A stretch of DNA of 20,247 nt, from contig JBGAVQ010000083.1 in the NCBI GenBank assembly GCA_044228045.1, forward strand, positions 1 to 20,247. The letters are read 5' to 3'. The DNA comes from JAXLVB01 sp044228045. Its GTDB lineage: Bacteria; Bacteroidota; Bacteroidia; Cytophagales; Spirosomataceae. Shown here one piece after another: positions 9,401 through 14,984 of this stretch. Within the stretch, counting starts at the first letter, position 1; every line of letters begins with the position of its first letter. The notes beneath the pieces are model-generated. The model was not told the DNA's origin, made no database searches, and was given only the letters and a program-made list of their open reading frames with translations. A program made the position numbers and the translations under genes.

Positions 9401-9706
9401 CACATCTGATACAAGTGCTACATCAATCGTTGTGCGACTACCCACTGCAACTTCTTGAGTAAGATACCCCAAAAAGCTAAATACTAAGGTGCTGTTGTTA
9501 CCAACTGCCAGTTGGTAATTGCCAGTAGCATCTGTAACTGCACCACGTGTAGTCCCTTTGATAGACACACTCACACCTGGTAAGCCCATGCCGTCATCTT
9601 GTGCGCTTACTTTACCTTTTACTGTTCGATCTTGGGCAACTAAGTCTGGTAACGACCAAATCACTGCCAACAACACCATTACGATGTTTAAGTACCTGTG
9701 CTTCAT
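6479..9706 (-). CDS. SusC/RagA-family TonB-dependent outer-membrane receptor
   Basis: A 1075-residue outer-membrane active transporter. It has a signal peptide to about residue 25 (VAQ). A carboxypeptidase-regulatory-like beta domain spans about 28-100 (KGKVSAQDDGMGLPGVSVSIKG, then FSFLGY). The SusC signature SEVVVTGYG at about 106-114 is followed by the plug (about 120-235, with PLYIVDGTP, IETMQVLKDASAASIYGSRAGNGVVIITTKKG) and a long C-terminal barrel ending in 'VGISLSF' with a terminal Phe, as expected for BAM recognition. There is no STN domain, so no direct anti-sigma signalling is expected. Energy would come from TonB/ExbBD; a tonB lies at 13.4 kb. First gene of the operon with susD. It diverges from blaI across 233 bp, and no BlaI-like dyad lies near its own start. 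Confidence 0.96.
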   Translation of the reverse strand: MKHRYLNIVMVLLAVIWSLPDLVAQDRTVKGKVSAQDDGMGLPGVSVSIKGTTRGAVTDATGNYQLAVGNNSTLVFSFLGYLTQEVAVGSRTTIDVALVSDVKALSEVVVTGYGSQSKRDITGAVATISTQQLLSVPAPNLASAMQGRVAGVTVGNENAPGGGVMVRIRGFGTINDNSPLYIVDGTPTKGNLNTLNLGDIETMQVLKDASAASIYGSRAGNGVVIITTKKGKGGKPKFTYDAYYGDQRPNKFIDLINTQEYANLLWESRINAENPNLLVDGKISDPSKIVYPNIPMFGGKVQTPIIPDYIFPVGTVGTTDETKYSVTPKNLITKANKQGTDWFDEIFDSAPIQNHQLGVSGASEQARYAISLNYFDQQGIMKYTSYKRYSLRSNTELNVTKRVRIGQNFQVAYGEQIGQPNGNQNESNPISFAYRVPPITPVYDVRGYFAGSPTVLDNSRNPLAELWRNKDNISKEVRLFGNAYAEVDVLNNLTARSQFGIDYNSFNLRRYRANDPESPEPVGSNVLTTLNNYGYTWTWYNTLTYNKTFAEKHRINVIGGVESIRSYYEEFTGERSGFAVDDLTNRFLSAGRAGINNSGGAFEWRLASEFAKVNYAFDDRYLLDVTVRRDRSSRFAREFRSAVFPAVSVGWVITKEDFVKDLGWLSFAKLRIGWGQTGNQEIGNYNSFSTFSTSPESSFYDLTGAKTSSLPGYELGQFGNAKAKWETTTSTNVGLDASFLNGKLDMSFDWYTRVTSDMLFPVEVQFTQGVATNPFQNIGEMQNKGVELSLNYNDKKGDFTYGIGMNFSTYRNTVLKTTGDPATQYFGFSNLRLPTGTVNVTQQGYPLASFFGYTIDGIFQTDKEGSEHAVQFGGGAMNKAGAFKYRDMNGDKIINAADRAIIGNPHPDFTYGINLTLGYKNFRMDLFGQGVQGNQIFNYQRYWTDFPTFGGNRSQRMYDESWRPGKTDAKLPIPRSNDVISSNPSTYYLEDGSYFRLKNIQITYTIPATITKKLGMGAASVYVQGQNWLTITKYEGLDPEVNLRNYGAGSDRQIGVDEGTYPAFRSTNVGISLSF

Positions 9707-9736
9707 AGTAATTTTGTTTTGTGTAAATTTAGATTA

Positions 9737-9765
9737 CAAAGTAGTGTGGTTTAACACTATGCAAA
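9737..9765 (-). promoter_or_regulatory. Candidate promoter of the susC-susD operon
   Basis: On the minus strand TTTG (9765-9762) is followed after 18 nt by TACTTTG (9743-9737). This resembles the Bacteroidota TTTG/TAnnTTTG promoter but is one base short between TA and TTTG. Transcription would start near 9730, about 24 nt before the susC ATG. Confidence 0.4.
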
Positions 9766-9858
9766 TGAAACAAATTAACCACTCTATTTATCTAAAAAAA
9801 ACTTAAATTTTTCATCTTTTTGTCTAATAATATTGAGTGTAATGTCTATTTGCAAAAA

Positions 9859-9894
9859 AACTACGAAAATAGTTGCATAACTAAAAATTTAGTT
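9859..9894. promoter_or_regulatory. Tandem dyad operator upstream of blaI
   Basis: Two 16-bp dyads with identical arms, AACTA-N6-TAGTT, stand at 9859-9874 and 9879-9894, separated by 4 bp (20 bp start to start, about two helical turns). The second has arms extended to AACTAAA/TTTAGTT. TAGTTTTT in its right arm resembles a -7 element, so a bound repressor would cover the promoter. A third copy precedes tonB at 13409-13424. BlaI/MecI/CopY repressors bind short dyads as dimers and commonly regulate themselves. Assignment to this BlaI rests on position and recurrence, since the half-site differs from the TACA/TGTA core known for CopY. Confidence 0.7.
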
Positions 9895-9939
9895 TTTACT
9901 TAGCACTATCATTCACCACGTTATATAATACTAAGTACA

Positions 9940-10302
9940 ATGAAAGAACTCACCCGTGCCGAAGAACAAATTATGCAAGTGCTTTGGCTGTTGCATAAAG
10001 GTTTTGTTAAGGATGTGATTGACCAGTTGCCTGAGCCCAAGCCAGCCTACAACACCGTTTCAACGATTATCCGAATCTTGGAGCAAAAAGGTTTTGTAGA
10101 TCATAATGCCTACGGCAAATCACACGAGTATTTTCCAATTATTAGCAAAGAGAAATATAGAGGGTTTGCTACCGAAAAATTGATGGAAGGCTATTTTGGT
10201 AATTCGGTGCAAAGTGTGTTTTCCTATTTTGTTGAGAAAAACAAAATTGATCTCGGCGAGGCAGACGAATTGCTGAAGATGATTCAGGAAATGAAAAAAT
10301 AA
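9940..10302 (+). CDS. blaI: BlaI/MecI/CopY-family transcriptional repressor
   Basis: A 120-residue winged-helix repressor. The N-terminal 'ELTRAEEQIMQVLWLLHKGFVKDVIDQLPEPKPAYNTVSTIIRILEQKGFVDH' contains the recognition helix (YNTVSTIIRILEQKG) and is a textbook match to the family. The 'YGKSHEYFPIISKEKYR' wing and the C-terminal dimerisation helices follow, the region that is proteolysed on induction in the staphylococcal relatives. In family members a cognate membrane metalloprotease triggers loss of repression. Here the M56 protease gene starts 84 nt downstream, the usual arrangement. Likely autoregulated through the tandem dyads 45 nt upstream. A beta-lactam signal should not be assumed: no beta-lactamase gene is present in the window. 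Confidence 0.93.
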   Translation: MKELTRAEEQIMQVLWLLHKGFVKDVIDQLPEPKPAYNTVSTIIRILEQKGFVDHNAYGKSHEYFPIISKEKYRGFATEKLMEGYFGNSVQSVFSYFVEKNKIDLGEADELLKMIQEMKK

Positions 10303-10304
10303 GT

Positions 10305-10329
10305 AACTCCGGCCTCCGGTCGGAGAGTT
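10305..10329 (+). other. G/C-rich hairpin between blaI and the M56 gene
   Basis: AACTCCG (10305-10311) faces CGGAGAGTT (10321-10329), with a 5-bp CTCCG/CGGAG core and a small bulge, directly after the blaI stop. It has no T run, so it is more likely an mRNA stability or processing element than a terminator. Confidence 0.3.
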
Positions 10330-10386
10330 TCGTATGGAATTTGGCCAATCGTTGCATCTATTCAGTGAATCAAAGATAAAAGCACC

Positions 10387-12582
10387 ATGAACTTTCTCCA
10401 CTACCTCTTGCAAGTGAACCTCTACCTTGTGGTGTTTTATGGGTTCTATCGTTTGTGGCTTCGTAACGAAACCTTTCATCACCTCAACCGATTGTATTTG
10501 GTGGCTTCGGCAACCCTGTCCTTTTTTATTCCGGTACTTCATTCCGACTGGGTGCGTGGCTGGTTTCTGACTCAAGAAGTAAGCGAAACCATTTATACTT
10601 ACTACAATCCACAAACCATCATTATCAGTGCCGTACAAGCCCAAACGCCTACGTTTACGTGGGGATATATATGTGCGTTGGTGTATATAAGTGGCATTGT
10701 GTTTTTTGTAGGCAAGCTAACGTTCAAAATAGCACATTTAGAGCGTTTTTTGCGGCGCAAGAAAAGTAAAAGCAGCAAAATCGCTTTCTCATTCTTCAAT
10801 TTTGTGTCAGTTTCGCACGATTTAGACAATCGTGCCACTATTCTCGCTCACGAGCGAGTACACGTACGCCAATTGCACTCTGCCGATGTATTACTCTTTG
10901 AGCTAATCACTATTTTCAATTGGTTCAACCCTATTGTGTATGCTTACCAACAAAGCATTCGCAACATACACGAGTTCTTGGCCGACGATGTGGCCGCCCG
11001 CTACGAAGCCTCCAAAGCCGACTATGCCATGCTGTTGTTGAGCCAACAATTCGGTGTGCAACCACTTATGCTTACCAGCAATTTTTTTGACAAAATATCT
11101 ATCAAACGACGCATCCAGATGTTAGCCAAACCGCAGTCCAATCAGAAAGCCCTACTCAAATACGGCTTTACAGTACCCATTTTTATTATCATGCTTATTG
11201 TATCGTCGGCGGCGGTGAGCGAACATAAATCCATTCAAAAAATTGAAGAAGCTGTCAGCTCTAACCAACCCGTTTTTGCAGGTAATGACCAATGGATAAA
11301 TCTTTCGGGAGCAACCATTTTGAGTCCTAAGCTAATGGAAACGTTTACCCAAGAAAAAATAACGGTAGTTGGACAAGTATTTGATGACAAAAAACAACCT
11401 TTACCCGGTGCTACTATTGTTGTAAAGAATGCCAGTAAAGGTACTATTACCGATATGAATGGCCAGTACAAAATTGCAGACCTCAGTACAGAAACTGAGT
11501 TGGTTATCAGCTTTGTAGGCTTTGATACCAAGGTAATTAAGCTCAAAGAATTATTAAAAGATAACAGCGCAGAATTAACCGTGATGGTTGAGCTGCATAA
11601 AACAAACAATAGCTTATCTGAAATAGTAGTAGTTGGTTATGCCAAAAGCCAAGTAGCAGTGCAGCCACAACCTGTGCCTGCACCCCAACAAAAAGACGGC
11701 GTTTATATGTCGGTTGAGCAAATGCCTGAGTTTCCGGGTGGTATGACCGAGCTTTACAAGTTCTTGAGCCGCAACATCCGCTACCCACGCAAAGCCGTTG
11801 AGCGTAATACACAAGGAAAGGTTTTTGCCAGTTTTATCATTAACGAAAAAGGTGAAATTAGTGATATTGAGGTATTAAGAGGCATCGGCAATGGTTGCGA
11901 CGAAGAAGCCGTGCGAGTGGTGGCGCAAATGCCCCTATGGCTACCAGGCAAACAAAATGGAAAGGCTGTTGCAGTGAATTATACGTTACCTATCTCTTTT
12001 GTACTCGAAGGAAAAACCACTTTTACCACACAACTTGACAAAAATCCACTCTATGTGCTTGATGAAAAGATAGTTACCCCCAGCGAAATTAAAGATTTGA
12101 ATCCTGCTAATATTGAGAAAGTGGAGGTTTTGAAGGGAGAATCCGCTATTTCTGAATATGGCGAAAAGGGGAAAGAGGGGGTAGTAAAAATCACATTAAA
12201 AAAAGGAACTGTCAGCGCTTTGAATCAATCACAAGATAAAAAGGTAACTATAACAGGCAGTGATGATGAGATTTTTACGGTTGTTGAAAAACAACCTGAA
12301 TACCCAGGCGGCATGTCAGCCATGTTTGAGTTCCTCAAAAAGAACATAAAATACCCCGCCGAAGCTGTTAAAAACAAAACGCAGGGTAAAGTTTTTTTGA
12401 CTTTTGTGGTGGAGAAAAACGGTAGTTTATCAAACATTAGTGTATTAAAAAGCCTTGACAATTCGTGTGATGCGGAGGCTATCAGAGTAATCAGTTTAAT
12501 GCCTCAATGGGTACCTGGCTCACAAAATGGGCTATTTGTCCGAACAAAATATACATTGCCCATTGACTTTAAATTGAAGTAG
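10387..12582 (+). CDS. M56 (BlaR1-like) metalloprotease fused to TonB-C and SusC-like segments
   Basis: A 731-residue inner-membrane protein with six recognisable parts. (a) About 1-290: an M56 region with N-terminal helices, zinc motif HERVH (H155-E156-R-V-H159), the third-ligand Glu in HEFLADD (E196), and a helix at 'VPIFIIMLIVSSAAV'. (b) About 325-400: a carboxypeptidase-regulatory-like domain (VGQVFDDKKQPLPGATIVVK). (c) About 411-418: SEIVVVGY, the SusC signature. (d) About 439-541: a TonB C-terminal domain. (e) About 553-608: a SusC plug-like fragment (PLYVLDEKI, ANIEKVEVLKGESAISEYG, GVVKITLKKG). (f) About 626-731: a second TonB C-terminal domain. Family knowledge: M56 proteases sense an envelope signal and relieve BlaI repression. 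Inference: the periplasmic TonB-C/plug part could be the sensor or an energy transducer to an outer-membrane receptor. Same transcript as blaI. Confidence 0.88.
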   Translation: MNFLHYLLQVNLYLVVFYGFYRLWLRNETFHHLNRLYLVASATLSFFIPVLHSDWVRGWFLTQEVSETIYTYYNPQTIIISAVQAQTPTFTWGYICALVYISGIVFFVGKLTFKIAHLERFLRRKKSKSSKIAFSFFNFVSVSHDLDNRATILAHERVHVRQLHSADVLLFELITIFNWFNPIVYAYQQSIRNIHEFLADDVAARYEASKADYAMLLLSQQFGVQPLMLTSNFFDKISIKRRIQMLAKPQSNQKALLKYGFTVPIFIIMLIVSSAAVSEHKSIQKIEEAVSSNQPVFAGNDQWINLSGATILSPKLMETFTQEKITVVGQVFDDKKQPLPGATIVVKNASKGTITDMNGQYKIADLSTETELVISFVGFDTKVIKLKELLKDNSAELTVMVELHKTNNSLSEIVVVGYAKSQVAVQPQPVPAPQQKDGVYMSVEQMPEFPGGMTELYKFLSRNIRYPRKAVERNTQGKVFASFIINEKGEISDIEVLRGIGNGCDEEAVRVVAQMPLWLPGKQNGKAVAVNYTLPISFVLEGKTTFTTQLDKNPLYVLDEKIVTPSEIKDLNPANIEKVEVLKGESAISEYGEKGKEGVVKITLKKGTVSALNQSQDKKVTITGSDDEIFTVVEKQPEYPGGMSAMFEFLKKNIKYPAEAVKNKTQGKVFLTFVVEKNGSLSNISVLKSLDNSCDAEAIRVISLMPQWVPGSQNGLFVRTKYTLPIDFKLK

Positions 12583-12592
12583 CCCGAATAAT

Positions 12593-12613
12593 GGTCTGAC
12601 GGAACGTCTGACC
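12593..12613. repeat. REP-like imperfect palindrome, copy A
   Basis: A 21-nt hairpin: outer pairs GGTC/GACC, a T-T mismatch, inner pairs GACG/CGTC, and a GAA loop. It starts 10 nt after the M56 stop codon. Copy B at 13193-13213 differs only in the loop (GCA). It has no T run. Confidence 0.7.
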
Positions 12614-12625
12614 TGAAAGCAAAAC

Positions 12626-12633
12626 TAACTTTG
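12626..12633 (+). promoter_or_regulatory. -7 element for the NTF2-like gene
   Basis: TAACTTTG matches TAnnTTTG exactly, 28 nt before the ATG at 12662. The -33 position falls within the right half of the REP-like palindrome (TCTG at 12606-12609), so the palindrome may influence this promoter. Confidence 0.5.
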
Positions 12634-12661
12634 CTATATTAGCGCCCTTCCATATAATTCC

Positions 12662-13156
12662 ATGAAAAAACAGTTTTTATTACTCGTTATCAGTTTATTG
12701 ACCATTGGCAATTTAATGGCTCAAGCCCCTAATTACCAGCAAGAAATCAATGAACAAGTGTGGTTACCATTTATAGAAAGTTATGGCAGCAACAATAGCG
12801 AGGCATTTATGGCACTGCATTCAAAAGACCTTGTTCGTGTAATTGTTGACAATAAAACAATCCAGCTGTTTGACTCTTACAAATACAGTATTGAACGAGG
12901 TAATAGCAACCGAAAAAACCTTAACATTAAGCCCAGTATTGAGTTCCGGTTTGTACAACGGATTGCCAATGACCAAGCTGCTTACGAGGTGGGCTACTAT
13001 AAAGTAATTTCTAATGAACCAACAGGTGTGAGGTCTTTCTATGGCAAGTTCACGGTGGTGCTTCGCAAAGAAAACGGCAAGTGGAAAATCACCTTAGATA
13101 GCGATAGCTCCGAAGGCATTACCGATACGGTTTTTAACAGTGGTCAAAAAATGTAA
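12662..13156 (+). CDS. Secreted NTF2-like (DUF4440/SnoaL-type) protein
   Basis: 164 residues with a signal peptide (MKKQFLLLVISLLTIGNLMAQ, mature from about APNYQQ). The mature part has the cone-shaped NTF2 pattern: a helix with 'WLPFIESYGSNNSEAFMALHSKDLVRVI', a middle region around 'IEFRFVQRIANDQAAYEVGYYKV', and closing strands 'SFYGKFTVVLRKENGKWKITLDSDSS'. The 'KENGKWKI' turn is the most characteristic block. Family members include enzymes and binding proteins; no active-site residues can be assigned, so function is open. The gene has its own -7 element and is bracketed by two REP-like palindromes exactly 600 bp apart. Confidence 0.8.
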   Translation: MKKQFLLLVISLLTIGNLMAQAPNYQQEINEQVWLPFIESYGSNNSEAFMALHSKDLVRVIVDNKTIQLFDSYKYSIERGNSNRKNLNIKPSIEFRFVQRIANDQAAYEVGYYKVISNEPTGVRSFYGKFTVVLRKENGKWKITLDSDSSEGITDTVFNSGQKM

Positions 13157-13168
13157 CCACCCACAGAA

Positions 13169-13339
13169 GAGTTTCTTTAAATATTTAGGTATGGTCTGAC
13201 GGCACGTCTGACCCGTTGCTTACAATCAAAAGTATGTTTTTTACAAGTCAGACGTGCCGCTTGGGCAATTCTGTCAGTCTAATGTCAAAGCGTGCTACTT
13301 GCAAACGTGGATACCTAAATAATTACGAGTTTCTTTAAA
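13169..13339. repeat. Small nested-repeat element (MITE-like) including palindrome copy B
   Basis: Outer 13-bp direct repeats GAGTTTCTTTAAA stand at 13169-13181 and 13327-13339. Just inside are 11-bp inverted repeats TATTTAGGTAT (13182-13192) and ATACCTAAATA (13311-13321). Inside those lie the REP-like hairpin (13193-13213, loop GCA) and a 13-bp inverted pair CGGCACGTCTGAC (13200-13212) / GTCAGACGTGCCG (13247-13259). No open reading frame of note lies within. The right direct repeat is 5 nt away from the inverted repeat, so this is not a clean target-site duplication. Confidence 0.65.
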
Positions 13340-13371
13340 ATTACGCATTACCGAAAAACAATCGGCACAAC

Positions 13372-13397
13372 AAATCCTGATAAAACAGGATTTTTTT
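13372..13397 (+). terminator. Terminator upstream of tonB
   Basis: AAATCCTG (13372-13379) pairs with CAGGATTT (13386-13393) across a 6-nt loop, followed by a T run. It separates the NTF2-like gene from tonB, which therefore needs its own promoter. Confidence 0.75.
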
Positions 13398-13408
13398 ACC
13401 AACCAATC

Positions 13409-13424
13409 AACTAAGTTTTTAGTT
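13409..13424. promoter_or_regulatory. Single BlaI-type dyad upstream of tonB
   Basis: AACTA-AGTTTT-TAGTT has the same arms and the same 6-nt spacer length as the two dyads before blaI. It ends 23 nt before the tonB ATG. TAGTTTTC at 13420-13427 matches 7 of 8 positions of the TAnnTTTG -7 consensus, so the right half of the dyad would lie on the promoter, as at blaI. Confidence 0.65.
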
Positions 13425-13447
13425 TTCATTTAACTCCTTCAAAAACC

Positions 13448-14263
13448 ATGAAAAACACACCAGAAGTATCCGACACGCTCGACGAAATTATTTTTGAGCA
13501 ACGCAACAAAGCCTACGGTGCGTATGCAATACGCCTGAGTTATCAAAAAATCATCCGTCAGGCTACGTTTGTAGGTACAAGTATTTTTACGTTGGCCTTG
13601 CTAACGCCCCTACTCTATGCCAAGTGGATGCCCAGAGATGCAGAACGAAATCTTGTGATTACTACTATGAACTTAAAAACACCCGAACCTCCTCAAAAAG
13701 AAGAGATTACACCGCCAGAGCCACCCAAAGTAGAACCACAACCTGTAGAAACACGCCGCTATGTAGAACCCGAAATTGTGCCAGACAACCAAGCCGCCGA
13801 TGAAGAAGTAATAAAGCAGAGTGACTTACAAGACGTAAAAATTGGCTCAGAGAACATTGATGGTGTAAAACCCGATGAAGCCATAGAAGTAATTGTAGAT
13901 GAAACCGCCACCAAAATTGCCGAAGTGGTTGAAGTAGAAAAAGAAGAAGTTGGGTTTGTCACAGTAGAACAACAACCCGACTTTCCGGGTGGATTACGTG
14001 CCTTGGCCAAATTTTTAAGCGATAATATTAAATATCCTTCGCCCGCTCAAAAAATGAGCATTGAGGGGAGGGTTGCCCTTACATTTATAGTAAGCAAAAC
14101 AGGCGAAATCTCAAACATAGAAGTGCTAAAAGGCATCGGTTTCGGCTGCGACGAAGAAGCCATTAGGGTAGTTAAACTAATGCCTCGATGGAACCCAGGT
14201 AAGCAGTCTGGGCGAGCCGTACCTGTCAAATTTACATTGCCCATTACCTTTGCGCTTCAATAA
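13448..14263 (+). CDS. tonB: TonB-family energy transducer
   Basis: 271 residues. The cytoplasmic N-terminus carries 'LDEIIFEQRNKAYGAYAIR', the conserved Bacteroidota TonB block. One transmembrane helix lies at about residues 40-58. A Pro/Glu-rich periplasmic linker follows (PEPPQKEEITPPEPPKVEPQP, about 76-120), then an acidic stretch, then the TonB C-terminal domain (about 168-271: QQPDFPGGLRALAKFLSDNIKYP, GCDEEAIRVVKLMPRWNPGKQSGRAVPVKFTLPITF). It couples the proton-motive force, through ExbBD encoded elsewhere, to outer-membrane receptors such as the SusC at 6.5-9.7 kb; that partner is inference. The C-terminal domain closely resembles the two in the M56 fusion. Single-gene unit, probably BlaI-controlled through the dyad at 13409. 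Confidence 0.93.
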   Translation: MKNTPEVSDTLDEIIFEQRNKAYGAYAIRLSYQKIIRQATFVGTSIFTLALLTPLLYAKWMPRDAERNLVITTMNLKTPEPPQKEEITPPEPPKVEPQPVETRRYVEPEIVPDNQAADEEVIKQSDLQDVKIGSENIDGVKPDEAIEVIVDETATKIAEVVEVEKEEVGFVTVEQQPDFPGGLRALAKFLSDNIKYPSPAQKMSIEGRVALTFIVSKTGEISNIEVLKGIGFGCDEEAIRVVKLMPRWNPGKQSGRAVPVKFTLPITFALQ

Positions 14264-14309
14264 TACAATTGGGTAAATCAGCGTGTTTTAGATTCTAACT
14301 ACTTCTTTT

Positions 14310-14433
14310 TCTGATTTATCTGAGACTTTTATTGACATCTACCCACCCCTACCCCTCCAAGGAGGGAATTAGGTCAAAATCCCCTCCTCGGAGGGGTAGG
14401 GGTGGGTGAGTACCAAAAATTTCATATAGAGCC
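14310..14433. repeat. Dispersed palindromic repeat, copy 1
   Basis: A 124-bp repeat built on an 18-bp perfect inverted repeat (ACCCACCCCTACCCCTCC at 14341-14358, mate at 14390-14407) around a 31-nt core that itself pairs GGAGGG with CCCCTCC. The flanks (14310-14340 and 14408-14433, including AAATTTCATATAGAGCC) match copy 2 at 19801-19937 in the same orientation, while the core matches copy 2 only as its reverse complement. Similar G/C-rich palindromes are common between genes in Bacteroidota (recalled, not searched). It fills much of the 346-bp gap between tonB and the CBM48 gene; the remainder holds only the CBM48 promoter. Confidence 0.85.
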
Positions 14434-14550
14434 TGTTTCAGTGGTCATAATTGAGCAAAATAGACCCGCATTTTTTTTGCATCTATCCAAGACAAAATTG
14501 TAAAATATAACTTTTCTTTGTTTAAAAATCGTTAATATTCTGATAATCAC

Positions 14551-14580
14551 TTGTTTAGTAAAATTGTTGTTGTACCTTTG
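14551..14580 (+). promoter_or_regulatory. Promoter of the CBM48 gene
   Basis: TTG at 14551-14553, a 19-nt spacer, then TACCTTTG at 14573-14580, an exact TAnnTTTG. This is the best canonical Bacteroidota promoter in the window. Transcription would start near 14587, 23 nt before the ATG. Confidence 0.75.
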
Positions 14581-14609
14581 CCCACGAAACAAATTAAAAC
14601 TGTTGATTT

Positions 14610-14918
14610 ATGGCAATCGCTAAACAATTTTCAAAAAGCAAACCAGTTTGTAAAGTAACGTTCTCCGTTCCGGCTGATTCAGTAGCCGAGGCAAAAGCAG
14701 TAGCTGTTTTGGGTGATTTCAATGAGTGGAATGCAACTGCACTCCCCTTGAAAAAACAAAAGGATGGTTCTTTCAAAGGATCAGTTGAGTTAGAAGCTGG
14801 CAAAGAATTCCAGTTCCGTTACTTGGTTGATAACAACCTTTGGATCAACGACGAAGCTGCCGACAAATTCGTATCGGCTGGCATCGCCGCCGAAGAAAAC
14901 GGTGTAGTTGTGTTGTAA
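14610..14918 (+). CDS. Stand-alone CBM48 (isoamylase early-set) glycogen-binding protein
   Basis: 102 residues, cytoplasmic, consisting of essentially one carbohydrate-binding domain. 'KVTFSVPADSVAEAKAVAVLGDFNEWNATALPLKKQKDGSFKGSVELEAGKEFQFRYLVDNNLWINDEAADKF' carries the CBM48/AMPK-beta hallmarks: the GDFNEW turn with its sugar-stacking Trp, the 'DGSFKGSVEL' strand, and 'FQFRYLVDNNLWINDEAAD'. In larger enzymes this module binds glycogen or alpha-glucan; as a lone domain it has no catalytic part. Its role (a glycogen-granule or regulatory protein) is inference. The strong promoter and dedicated terminator suggest substantial expression. It is encoded convergently with the ABC transporter operon. 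Confidence 0.88.
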   Translation: MAIAKQFSKSKPVCKVTFSVPADSVAEAKAVAVLGDFNEWNATALPLKKQKDGSFKGSVELEAGKEFQFRYLVDNNLWINDEAADKFVSAGIAAEENGVVVL

Positions 14919-14937
14919 TTAAGACGACTTTTATATT

Positions 14938-14975
14938 AAAATCCTCACGACCCGGCGGCTGTGAGGATTTTTTTT
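14938..14975 (+). terminator. Terminator of the CBM48 gene
   Basis: AAAATCCTCAC (14938-14948) pairs with GTGAGGATTTT (14961-14971), with a 12-nt G/C-rich loop and a T run. It lies 10 nt from the end of the convergent permease gene, and the A-rich left side could also serve the minus strand. Confidence 0.88.
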
Positions 14976-14984
14976 GTAATAGCA

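Noticed and set aside
9940..12582. A beta-lactam resistance locus
   Set aside because: BlaI and an M56 protease are present, but there is no beta-lactamase or PBP gene and no penicillin-sensor domain; the fusion partners are TonB/SusC-like instead.
12624..12643. A fourth BlaI-type dyad before the NTF2-like gene
   Set aside because: AACTA is present, but there is no TAGTT arm six bases later.
14341..14407. CRISPR or terminator reading of the G/C-rich palindrome
   Set aside because: No regularly spaced repeats, no T run, and the second copy shows it is a dispersed intergenic repeat.
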